From assembly GCF_003863965.1 (NCBI RefSeq), contig NZ_RRCN01000001.1, forward strand, positions 5,166,304-5,230,303: a DNA stretch of 64,000 bases, written 5' to 3'. This DNA is from Paenibacillus oralis. GTDB lineage: Bacteria; Bacillota; Bacilli; Paenibacillales; Paenibacillaceae. Under the pieces are notes generated by a model that saw only the letters and a list, made by a program, of their open reading frames with translations, searched no databases and was not told where the DNA came from. The translations under genes and the position numbers were made by a program. Below are positions 25,450 through 32,896 of this stretch, piece after piece (positions within the stretch are counted from its first letter, which is position 1; the number at the start of each line of letters is the position of its first letter).

Positions 25450-26157
25450 ATGGAAAGTAGTTGGTTTATTATTTCTGATTTTCCGTTTAACCCTAAATTT
25501 CATTATGAGATATTCCAACTGTTGTTAAATAATCATTCTAAAATTCTGCTTAGAAAAGATAGTGTAGAGTTTGAAGAAATGGATGAGGATGTTCAAGCAG
25601 AAATAGTGGAGGAGAATTTTAGCCAATATGTTGATGATGTTCTTCATTTTAATTCAAAAAAAGTAAAAGATGATTTAGATAACGAGATAAAAAAGTTGCT
25701 TATCAAGTCAGATGATACATTATCAGAAAGTCGTAGCTATCCCGAATTGTTCAACTCTACAGTTGACGATGAAACACTAAATAAAGTTAAGTTACTAATA
25801 ACAGAAAAAATAAATCAGTCATACGAGATAGGTACAATCTTTAGAAAAGAAGCATTGAGATTTCGAGACATAGAAGATAGGTCATTTCTAATTGTGGAAG
25901 ACAAAAAGAAAAAATTTGATTGGTATGAAATAAGTCATGATGAATTGCACCATGCTTTAGTTAGTGAGGGGCTGTACAATATTATTATAACAAATGATAT
26001 TAAAAATTTTAACAACTATAAATATTATCTAAATTTTGTTGAAGATGAAGAGTTTATTTTAGCGATTAAGGATAATACAGGAAATTTCGAACAAGAAATT
26101 GTTCCCAAAATTAAACAAGTATTTTCTAATAGATTTGAAATTAAAACGAGTATTTGA
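25450..26157 (+). CDS. Probable immunity protein for the VgrG-fused toxin
   Basis: A 235-aa acidic protein of very low GC with no family I recognise (MESSWFIISDFPFNPKFHYE, C-terminal YYLNFVEDEEFILAIKDNTG). It follows the toxin gene by 61 bp behind a strong AAAGGAGG site. Immunity is inferred from position and composition. A terminator follows at 26259. Confidence 0.55.
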   Translation: MESSWFIISDFPFNPKFHYEIFQLLLNNHSKILLRKDSVEFEEMDEDVQAEIVEENFSQYVDDVLHFNSKKVKDDLDNEIKKLLIKSDDTLSESRSYPELFNSTVDDETLNKVKLLITEKINQSYEIGTIFRKEALRFRDIEDRSFLIVEDKKKKFDWYEISHDELHHALVSEGLYNIIITNDIKNFNNYKYYLNFVEDEEFILAIKDNTGNFEQEIVPKIKQVFSNRFEIKTSI

Positions 26158-26258
26158 TGGATTTCCTTAAAAATTGAATTTAACAATTGTAAAGTGTTAT
26201 TTCATTTTGACGATCTAACTTTTAGGAGAATCCTTGTAAAAAATGCGTTACGCTGAAT

Positions 26259-26306
26259 AGGTCGATTATGGTCAAATACAACCGTAGTCGACCTGATTTA
26301 TTTTTA
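26259..26306 (+). terminator. Terminator after the first immunity gene
   Basis: AGGTCGA (26259-26265) pairs with TCGACCT (26288-26294), with further pairing inside, followed by TTTATTTTT. The 36-bp hairpin is related to the one at 27633-27668 (28 of 36 positions identical). Confidence 0.8.
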
Positions 26307-26342
26307 TCAAGGAATTGAAAAGCAAATAAAGGCGGAAGAAAA

Positions 26343-26942
26343 ATGGTTAATACGATTAGACTTGACATTTCAAAGTCGCAGGCCATTCTTTTATATTTAC
26401 CTTGTGAAAAGAAGGACATTGTTCCTACTACCGATGTATTTATGAAATATTGGCGTGGTGGAAGCATTGAATATGATTTGTTTGTAAGTGATTTTATTAA
26501 TGAGGCAGTAAAGCAACTTTATAATTTGCTTGCACGAACAATGAATAATGAGCTCCAACTTAACAAGGATTTTGTTGATCAAGGAGTAGGCTATTTCCAT
26601 AACATTTATGCTCATGAATTATGGACGAACGATAATTTAGATATTGATGATCCGGCTGAGGAATTTTTAGTCTGGTCAACACCTACTGAAGTTGGTATTG
26701 AATCATACATTTATAATATTGACGATGAAATATACCTTGAAATCAGTCCGATTTACAAATGAAACAGTGATTATCCAGATGACGAAAACGAATTCCAAAC
26801 TTTTGAGGAGTATATAAACCAACATCAGATGATTGAGTTAATCCATATTAAGCGGGATGTTGCATTACAATGGCAAAAAATACTTAATGAGTTAATAGAG
26901 ATAGCCCACTCCAACGAAAGGTACTGGATTGAAAATAAATAA
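26343..26942 (+). pseudogene. Immunity-type gene interrupted by an in-frame TGA
   Basis: The frame opens at ATG 26343 (AAAGGCGG upstream), runs 139 codons to TGA at 26760-26762, and stays open in the same frame for 59 more sense codons to TAA at 26940-26942. The text runs smoothly across the stop (EISPIYK, stop, NSDYPDDENEFQTFEEY, ending NERYWIENK), so this was one gene of about 199 codons; a Trp codon TGG would give TGA by a single change. The family is not recognised. The AT-rich composition matches its neighbours. The 139-aa product may still be made. Confidence 0.8.
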
Positions 26943-27008
26943 ACCCAATTGTTAATGCTTTAATCGATAATTTTATACTAATAAAATAATAATAAAGAAG
27001 GTCAATAG

Positions 27009-27608
27009 ATGCTCAATCTATCTGAATTCATTACGTACTCTATAGGCAATTCAGTTCAATATAATGATGATTTTCATGATATATTAGAGAAAATTTCAGA
27101 AAATGATGACTTGCTTGAACAGTACTGTTCTCTACTTCATGACCGGTTATTGAGTTTTGATCCAATTCAGTTTGCAAAGTTATTGATTGTTATTCAGGAT
27201 TTAGTACTAACTTGGGAGGTTAATACTAAACAATTATACCTGTTGATCCTTGAAATCATGTTCCATGAAAATAATGAAAGTTGTTCTCATGCAAATAAAT
27301 TTACTAGGCTTTTACTGAAGTTAAATAAAAATAAAACCGTTGTTTTTGAAGATATTCTTGAAAACACTACTCCTGAGAATATCAGCAGCGTGAGAAAATC
27401 GATACATTCTTTGTATGGTAACTTTGTTTTTGAAGAATTGGATCGTGTTTTAATTGACAGGTTCTTGCACACTATTTTGACTTCGTTAAAGATAAGTAAT
27501 GAAAACAGCGAGTTTCTTAAAAAAGATATTGTAAATTATTTAATCAAAAAACTAGAAAATCCACAGTTCGAGAATTATCGGAAAGAACTATTAGCTCATT
27601 GTAAGTAA
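27009..27608 (+). CDS. AT-rich orphan gene in the immunity tail (199 aa)
   Basis: A 199-aa helical, acidic protein (MLNLSEFITYSIGNSVQYND, C-terminal LIKKLENPQFENYRKELLAHC). No family recognised. AAGAAGGTC precedes ATG 27009. It sits in the run of low-GC genes after the VgrG-fused toxin and ends just before the second of two related terminators. An orphan immunity protein is the best guess, from context only. Confidence 0.55.
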   Translation: MLNLSEFITYSIGNSVQYNDDFHDILEKISENDDLLEQYCSLLHDRLLSFDPIQFAKLLIVIQDLVLTWEVNTKQLYLLILEIMFHENNESCSHANKFTRLLLKLNKNKTVVFEDILENTTPENISSVRKSIHSLYGNFVFEELDRVLIDRFLHTILTSLKISNENSEFLKKDIVNYLIKKLENPQFENYRKELLAHCK

Positions 27609-27632
27609 ATTTACCTTAGCACTATAAAGAGC

Positions 27633-27677
27633 AGGTCAATTATGGTCAGATACCACCATGATTAACCTGTTTTTTCT
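27633..27677 (+). terminator. Terminator closing the toxin-immunity island
   Basis: AGGTCAAT (27633-27640) pairs imperfectly with ATTAACCT (27661-27668), with ATGGT/ACCAT pairing inside, followed by a T run. It resembles the terminator at 26259. It also lies at the end of the convergent HTH gene. Confidence 0.8.
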
Positions 27678-27907
27678 TAATGCGATTTATCTGGAAACAC
27701 TTTGTCTTCAACCGAAACAATAAGTTGGTCCACCGTGATGTCCAAGGTCTCACAGATCTGCTCCAAAGTACGAATATAAACTCTGTCGACAGAATCAGAA
27801 CACAGATGGTTAATGGTAGGGTGGCGAATCCCCATTTTTCGGGCAAGTTCTCTCTGGGAGATGCTTTTCTCGGCAAGAATTTCTTTTAATCTTAACCTGA
27901 TTTTCAT
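27677..27907 (-). CDS. Small Xre/Cro-type HTH regulator
   Basis: A 76-aa DNA-binding protein that is almost only a helix-turn-helix: MKIRLRLKEILAEKSISQRE, then LARKMGIRHPTINHLCSDSV and the dimerisation part RTLEQICETLDITVDQLIV. It resembles the small YozG-like HTH_26 family. The start at 27907 follows CGGAGGAGCG; the frame extends 17 codons further upstream without a better site. It is convergent with the immunity tail; a role in regulating the island is possible but nothing shows it. Confidence 0.85.
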   Translation of the reverse strand: MKIRLRLKEILAEKSISQRELARKMGIRHPTINHLCSDSVDRVYIRTLEQICETLDITVDQLIVSVEDKVFPDKSH

Positions 27908-28134
27908 AAACGCTCCTCCGAAGCCGGTATTTATAAGCGAAACTATTGAATAGGGCATGGCATAGGCCAGAAGAGTGAAAGATTTTAAGTGAAAGACGAA
28001 ACCTTGTGTTCCCTTATTCCACGGTCTATATGCGAATTATACTACGCCAACTATAATTAGCCGATTAAAATGTGTGACATAAATTTTACGATCCGATTAA
28101 TATAAAAGTAAACAGAAAAGGAGAGTTTCCATTC
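27908..28134. other. Upstream region of the small HTH gene
   Basis: AT-rich intergenic DNA that should contain the promoter of the minus-strand HTH gene. I see no hairpin or repeat worth calling. Confidence 0.35.
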
Positions 28135-28394
28135 TTGAAACTAATTGATGCAAGAAAACGAAAGGGATTGCCACTGGAATTTTTGTCAGCCGATAATTTT
28201 AATTTGGGGGTGAAAGTAAGGCTCAATCTAGAAATGGGGACTTGACGAATCTGCGCTAACGGTTGTCATCGCGGTTATTAGTCCAAAAGACGAGGTTGTA
28301 AGGCGGGCATTGAAGCGGCAGACTGCACATTTGCTCTATGATGCGTCAGCCTTTCTTTCAAAGTGTTGCAGTCGATACGAAGGGAAGATGAAAA
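28135..28394 (+). pseudogene. Possible frameshifted small gene
   Basis: TTG 28135, behind AAGGAGAG, opens 36 codons (MKLIDARKRKGLPLEFLSAD, ending NLEMGT) to TGA at 28243-28245. Shifting frame near 28230 gives another coding-like stretch, GLDESALTVVIAVISPKDE then VVRRALKRQTAHLLYDASAF, which runs into the next gene. The two may be halves of one decayed gene. I do not recognise the product, and chance remains possible. Confidence 0.35.
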
Positions 28395-28688
28395 ATGAAA
28401 AGTATGCTGGAAGCATTATATTATGGCGAAATTCATCCAGAAGGAAATATCGTTCCTAGAGATCCCGAATACCGTAAAATTAACAGAAGTATATCCGAGG
28501 CCATGGAAATATGGAAAGAGAAACTATCTGCCGATGATTTTAACCAGCTTGAAGCTATGCTCGATTTGTGCCGCCAGTCCGAGTCGATGTATGCTACATC
28601 TACTTTCACAGACGGGTTTCAGCTTGGGGCGTTAATGATGATAGAAATATACGCGGCTATGGAAGAACTTCTGTATGATTTAGGGTAA
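28395..28688 (+). CDS. DUF6809 family protein
   Basis: A 97-aa acidic protein with the pattern of DUF6809, a small family common in Firmicutes mobile regions: MLEALYYGEIHPEGNIVPRD, a central helix, then FTDGFQLGALMMIEIYAAME. No function is known. ATG 28395 follows GAAGGGAAG. A strong terminator follows. Confidence 0.75.
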   Translation: MKSMLEALYYGEIHPEGNIVPRDPEYRKINRSISEAMEIWKEKLSADDFNQLEAMLDLCRQSESMYATSTFTDGFQLGALMMIEIYAAMEELLYDLG

Positions 28689-28725
28689 TTTTCGGTAACA
28701 CATATTTAAAATTATATGATTTACG

Positions 28726-28769
28726 AAAAGCCTGTTTCTATATTTGTCTAAGTAGGAACAGGCTTTTTT
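28726..28769 (+). terminator. Terminator after the DUF6809 gene
   Basis: AAGCCTGTTTCTA pairs with TAGGAACAGGCTT (one G-T pair) and is followed by TTTTT. Confidence 0.9.
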
Positions 28770-28982
28770 CGCCAGGAGGTAAAGCAATATAAGCTTCCTG
28801 AAAAAAAGCAGCTTCGGAAGCATATGCTTCAGTAGGCCTTTTTGACCGGAGGAACATTTCACCCGGCTGCCTCTACCCGTACGATCATTTAGTTCAACGC
28901 CCCCGCCATGATTTGTGATAAAATTTGAGTGACCCGCGTACGACGCTTCTTAGAATACTTACTGATAGGGGAATAAAAAGCG

Positions 28983-29381
28983 ATGAACAACTCAAAGGGA
29001 TATTTTTATTATTTGCTTTGGATCGTTGGGGCGATCGTGCTTGTGTATTACGGACAGCAGTTTACCCACATGATGGATCACAAGACCGGCACGTTGTACA
29101 GAATGGACTACAGCTTGCTGGGGGATATCGTATATTCTTTTGTGTTCGGACTTTACTTGAGCTTTTTGAGCGGATGGCCGCGCCGGAAAAGCTTGCACCG
29201 CCCGCTGTTCTTTTTCGTATTTTTGCCCAGCCTCATCCTGCTGTTGTACCCGCTGATAACGATTTATATCAACCAAATTCGCATCACCGGGTATCACCAA
29301 TGGGTGGGGCAGGTACAGCTGTTCTTTATTGGGCTGCTCAGCGGCTACTCCTTAATGAAAAGCTTGTTTTCCAGTAAATGA
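28983..29381 (+). CDS. Small membrane protein of unknown function (132 aa)
   Basis: Four hydrophobic segments (about 9-27, 46-63, 73-94 and 105-125), with a conserved-looking loop DHKTGTLYRMDYSLLGD and RRKSLHRP between helices. No family recognised. ATG 28983 follows AGGGGA. It is convergent with chrA, with 25 bp between the stops. The roughly 210 bp upstream hold an incomplete hairpin near 28800-28840 and no other feature. Confidence 0.7.
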   Translation: MNNSKGYFYYLLWIVGAIVLVYYGQQFTHMMDHKTGTLYRMDYSLLGDIVYSFVFGLYLSFLSGWPRRKSLHRPLFFFVFLPSLILLLYPLITIYINQIRITGYHQWVGQVQLFFIGLLSGYSLMKSLFSSK

Positions 29382-29406
29382 ACTCGATTGGTTTCCGAAA
29401 TTAGAT

Positions 29407-30654
29407 TTACGAGCCGTAGGCCCAGCCGAGCATAACGCCGCCCGCGGCGCCGGCGAGGACGGCGATCCAGGGGGGCAGCTTCCAATAAACGAGCAGCGCA
29501 AACAAGGCAAGCACCAGCACAACGTCACCGCTATGCCGGACGGAGGAGGTCCAGATCGGATCGTACAAGGCGGCGAGCAAAATTCCGACCACCGCGGCGT
29601 TGACGCCTTGCAGCGCGCGGTGGATGTTCGGCAGGCCGCGTAGGCGGCTCCAGAACGGAAGCACCCCGATGACAAGCAGAAAGGCCGGTAAAAAAATCGC
29701 GACCGTGGCCAGCACGGCGCCGAATACTCCGCCGATCGCCGCTCCCAAATATGAGGCGAACGTGAACAGCGGCCCCGGAACCGCCTGGGCCGCGCCGTAT
29801 CCGGCAAGGAAATCCGCTTGGCCGATCCATCCCCGGGGCACAACTTCGCTTTCCAGCAGCGGGAGCACGACATGGCCGCCGCCGAATACGAGCGAACCGG
29901 CCCGGTAGAAACCGTCGAACAGCTGCAGGCCGGGGACAGGCCATAACCAACCGCTGAGCGTGAGGATCACCAGGAGTCCAAAGAAAGCCGCCAGAGCGGC
30001 AAAGGCCCACTTTCTGCCGAGATTTATCGCTGTGGATGGCTCCTCGTCTGCCCGGGAAGGCGGAGCGCCGGGCAAGTCGCGGTACAGCCATATGCCGATA
30101 AGTGCCGAAATTAGAATAATCAGCACCTGCGTAAGCCCGTTTGACCATAACAAGGCGCAGGCGGCTGCAAGCACGGTAATCGTAGCCCGGCTGCGTCCGG
30201 CGGCGAGCTTTTGGCCCATGCTCCATACGGCTTGCGCCACGATCGCCACAGCGGTGAGCTTGAGACCATGCAGCCAACCGCTATCCGCCAGTTCCGTCCC
30301 TTTTAGCAGCAGCGCGAACAGCACAAGCAATAAGACGGATGGCAGGGTAAATCCGGCCCAGGCCGCTAACGCTCCGAGTACGCCGCCGCGATACAGGCCG
30401 ATCCCCATCCCCACTTGGCTGCTTGCCGGGCCTGGGAGGAGTTGGCACAACGCGACCAATTCCGCATATTTTTGCTCGCTAAGCCATTTACGCTTTTTTA
30501 CGTATTCCTCATGAAAGTAACCGAGATGGGCGATCGGCCCTCCGAACGAAGTAAACCCCAGCTTGGCGGAAACCGCAAAAATCTCCCCTGCGCGGCGAAG
30601 AACGCTTTGAGGAGAAGGGGGGGACGCAGCGGGTTCAAGCGTATCCATTTCCAT
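29407..30654 (-). CDS. chrA: Chromate transporter, long two-domain form
   Basis: A 415-aa CHR-family protein with two homologous membrane halves. The first carries FTSFGGPIAHLGYFHEEYV, ELVALCQLLPGPASSQVGMG and WAGFTLPS; the second carries LVFGGGHVVLPLLESEVVP, FLAGYGAAQAVPGPLFTFAS and AIFLPAFLLV. These are the GGP, PGP and GGG motifs of ChrA. It exports chromate from the cytoplasm, probably by proton antiport. AAAGGAGCGG precedes the ATG. No ChrB-type regulator is adjacent. Confidence 0.92.
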   Translation of the reverse strand: MEMDTLEPAASPPSPQSVLRRAGEIFAVSAKLGFTSFGGPIAHLGYFHEEYVKKRKWLSEQKYAELVALCQLLPGPASSQVGMGIGLYRGGVLGALAAWAGFTLPSVLLLVLFALLLKGTELADSGWLHGLKLTAVAIVAQAVWSMGQKLAAGRSRATITVLAAACALLWSNGLTQVLIILISALIGIWLYRDLPGAPPSRADEEPSTAINLGRKWAFAALAAFFGLLVILTLSGWLWPVPGLQLFDGFYRAGSLVFGGGHVVLPLLESEVVPRGWIGQADFLAGYGAAQAVPGPLFTFASYLGAAIGGVFGAVLATVAIFLPAFLLVIGVLPFWSRLRGLPNIHRALQGVNAAVVGILLAALYDPIWTSSVRHSGDVVLVLALFALLVYWKLPPWIAVLAGAAGGVMLGWAYGS

Positions 30655-30766
30655 AATTACCGCTCCTTTTTTTGCTGCCTCCCCAATTTGGTTGAGGCGT
30701 TTCCCACCACTTTATCACATCATTGTTAACGCAGAGCAAATTGCTAGATGACGAGGAGGATTTTTG

Positions 30767-31699
30767 ATGCGTATAGGAATTATCGGGTTGGGCGATATCG
30801 CACAAAAGGCGTATTTGCCGGTAATGACGGGCAGGGAGGACATCGAGCTTGTTTTTTGTACCCGGAACCGGGAAACATTAGGCCGGCTGGCCGCTAAATA
30901 CCGTGTTGCGAAAACGGTGGACAGTGTGGAGCAGTTGATCGAAGCCGGAGTGGAAGCGGCCTTTATTCACAGTGCAACGGAAGTGCATCCCGCGATTGCC
31001 GAACAACTGATTAGCCATGGCATTCATGTCTATATCGATAAGCCGATCGCCTACAACTATGAACAAGCCATAAGCGTCAGCCGGTTAGCGGAGCAAAAAG
31101 GCGTCAAGCTGATGACAGGTTTCAACCGCCGCTATGCCCCGATGGTTGCCGCGATGAAAGCGAAGGAACACCGCCGGCTTGTGCTGATGCAGAAGAACCG
31201 GACCCACTCGCCGGATTACGCTCGCCGCTTCGTTTTTGACGATTTTATACACGTCGTGGATACGATCCGTTTTTTGGCTCCCGGCGAAATCAACGATGTC
31301 CGCGTGTCGGCGCATGTACAGGGCGGGAAGCTTTATCATGTTGCGCTCCAGCTTGAGGGGAACGGTTTTAGCTGCATGGGGATTATGAACCGCGACTCGG
31401 GAGCGAACGACGAAACGGTGGAAGTGATGAGCCCGGGCAACAAATGGAGAATCGACGGCCTGAATACGACGGAGCATTTTGCCGGCGGCGAAACGCGGCT
31501 GCTTAAATTTAACGATTGGGATACGGTGCTGTACCGCCGGGGGTTCGTGAGTATCATCGATCATTTTATCGCGTGCGTGAGGGAGGACAAACCGCTGGCC
31601 ATTTCGCAGCAGGATGCCCTCGAGACTCATAGGTTGTGCGAGGAGATCGTGAAGCAAGCCGAAGCCAGCGGCGCCGAGCCTTGGGAACCGATGGGGTGA
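30767..31699 (+). CDS. Gfo/Idh/MocA family NAD(P)-dependent oxidoreductase
   Basis: A 310-aa enzyme. The Rossmann fold begins IGIIGLGDIAQKAYLPVM. The catalytic-lysine motif is YIDKPIAYNYEQA, and GFNRRYAPM marks the family. The middle helix contains DDFIHVVDTIRF with the catalytic-type His. The substrate is probably a sugar, inositol or sugar acid, not resolvable here. ATG 30767 is preferred over TTG 30764 on spacing from GAGGAGGA. Confidence 0.88.
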   Translation: MRIGIIGLGDIAQKAYLPVMTGREDIELVFCTRNRETLGRLAAKYRVAKTVDSVEQLIEAGVEAAFIHSATEVHPAIAEQLISHGIHVYIDKPIAYNYEQAISVSRLAEQKGVKLMTGFNRRYAPMVAAMKAKEHRRLVLMQKNRTHSPDYARRFVFDDFIHVVDTIRFLAPGEINDVRVSAHVQGGKLYHVALQLEGNGFSCMGIMNRDSGANDETVEVMSPGNKWRIDGLNTTEHFAGGETRLLKFNDWDTVLYRRGFVSIIDHFIACVREDKPLAISQQDALETHRLCEEIVKQAEASGAEPWEPMG

Positions 31700-31805
31700 A
31701 ACAAAACCGCCGTTCAGCACGTATTTAACAGCATAGGTGCATCCAAGGGAACATCGCGCAGCGGGAGATGCTGGCGCTTTATATGCTTTTTTTGGAGGGA
31801 TTCTT

Positions 31806-32735
31806 TTGTTTGAGGAATTATCCGGGCAACTGACGGAGCTGAAGGAAAAAGGGCGCAACGAGGAAAAATGGAGGAAACGGCTGGAGCAATTCAAAAAGGA
31901 GCTGGCTGAAGCGGAAGGCGCCAGGGATCGGTGGCGGCGCAAGCTTGCCGACGAGGAAGAGGATGTCCGTAAGCTGTCGGGAATGTCCTTGTCCAATCTG
32001 CTGGCAACGATTCTCGGCAACAAGGCGGAACAGCTGGACCGCGAGCAGCAGCAGGTGCTGGAAGCGAAAGTGAAATACGATGAGTCCGATCGCACGGTTC
32101 GGAGTTTGGAGCAGCAAATAGCTCAGCTGGAGCGGCAGTGGCAGGAGGTCCGCAACTGGAAATCGGCCTATGACCGTGTGTTTCAGACCAAGGAGGAGCA
32201 GGTCTTGGAGCAAAACGGCGAGATTGCGGAGCTGGCTGACCGGCGGGCCGAGCTAAGCGTACAATTGAAAGAGCTGGAAGAGGCGATCCTTGCCGGCCAA
32301 TCGGTGCAACACGATTTAAGCGCCGCCGAGGAAGATCTTCACTCCGCCAAAAATTGGGGCACGTACGATATGCTTGGCGGCGGCATGTTATCCACACATA
32401 TCAAGCACAACCGGATCGACGAGGCGATGGATCATATCTATCTGGCCCAACGCAGCCTGGCCCGATTTGAGCGCGAGCTTCGCGACGTGGGGGGCGGTCT
32501 TCCCGTCGAAATGGAAATCGGCGAGATGCTGACGTTTGCCGACTATTTTTTTGACGGTTTGATCGCCGATTGGCTGGTGCAAGGCCGGATTCACGAGACG
32601 TTGGCGCAGGTCGAGCAGAAGCAATCCGAGGTGGGCCGTCTGATGCAGAAGCTGGACGCGGCCCAACGAAAAACCGAAAGCGAGCTTGCCGAGTTAACCC
32701 GAAAATATGTGCAGATCGTGGAGAATTACGGATAA
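31806..32735 (+). CDS. Long coiled-coil protein of unknown function
   Basis: A 309-aa protein, nearly all charged coiled coil: heptad-rich stretches at about 1-60, 70-170 and 260-305, broken by a hydrophobic patch with LSGMSLSNLLATIL and a Gly-rich YDMLGGGMLSTHIKHNRIDE segment. Similar proteins occur in Bacillales without known function. The start is TTG 31806, six bases after GGAGGG; earlier in-frame starts have no ribosome binding site. A weak hairpin follows. Confidence 0.7.
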   Translation: MFEELSGQLTELKEKGRNEEKWRKRLEQFKKELAEAEGARDRWRRKLADEEEDVRKLSGMSLSNLLATILGNKAEQLDREQQQVLEAKVKYDESDRTVRSLEQQIAQLERQWQEVRNWKSAYDRVFQTKEEQVLEQNGEIAELADRRAELSVQLKELEEAILAGQSVQHDLSAAEEDLHSAKNWGTYDMLGGGMLSTHIKHNRIDEAMDHIYLAQRSLARFERELRDVGGGLPVEMEIGEMLTFADYFFDGLIADWLVQGRIHETLAQVEQKQSEVGRLMQKLDAAQRKTESELAELTRKYVQIVENYG

Positions 32736-32750
32736 CGGTTTATTCACTTC

Positions 32751-32787
32751 AACCCGGGGATTGCACAGGTCTCCGGGTTGCTTGTTC
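32751..32787 (+). terminator. Weak terminator after the coiled-coil gene
   Basis: AACCCGG (32751-32757) and CCGGGTT (32773-32779) form a stem with a short pyrimidine tail. Confidence 0.5.
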
Positions 32788-32896
32788 AAAACAGGGCTTG
32801 CCGCGCCCATTTCACGGTTATACATTTCGCGCCTGAGGTAAATAGTTATATTACAGGCCGGATGCGGGTCCGAAAGATATGGAAAGGGCGGCAAAC

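Noticed and set aside
26760-26762. TGA read as selenocysteine or tryptophan
   Set aside because: No selenocysteine insertion structure or catalytic context is visible and no other gene in the window uses TGA as a sense codon. A nonsense mutation is simpler.
31085-32095. 336-codon minus-strand frame opposite the oxidoreductase and coiled-coil genes
   Set aside because: It crosses two well-supported plus-strand genes and reads as low-complexity shadow sequence.
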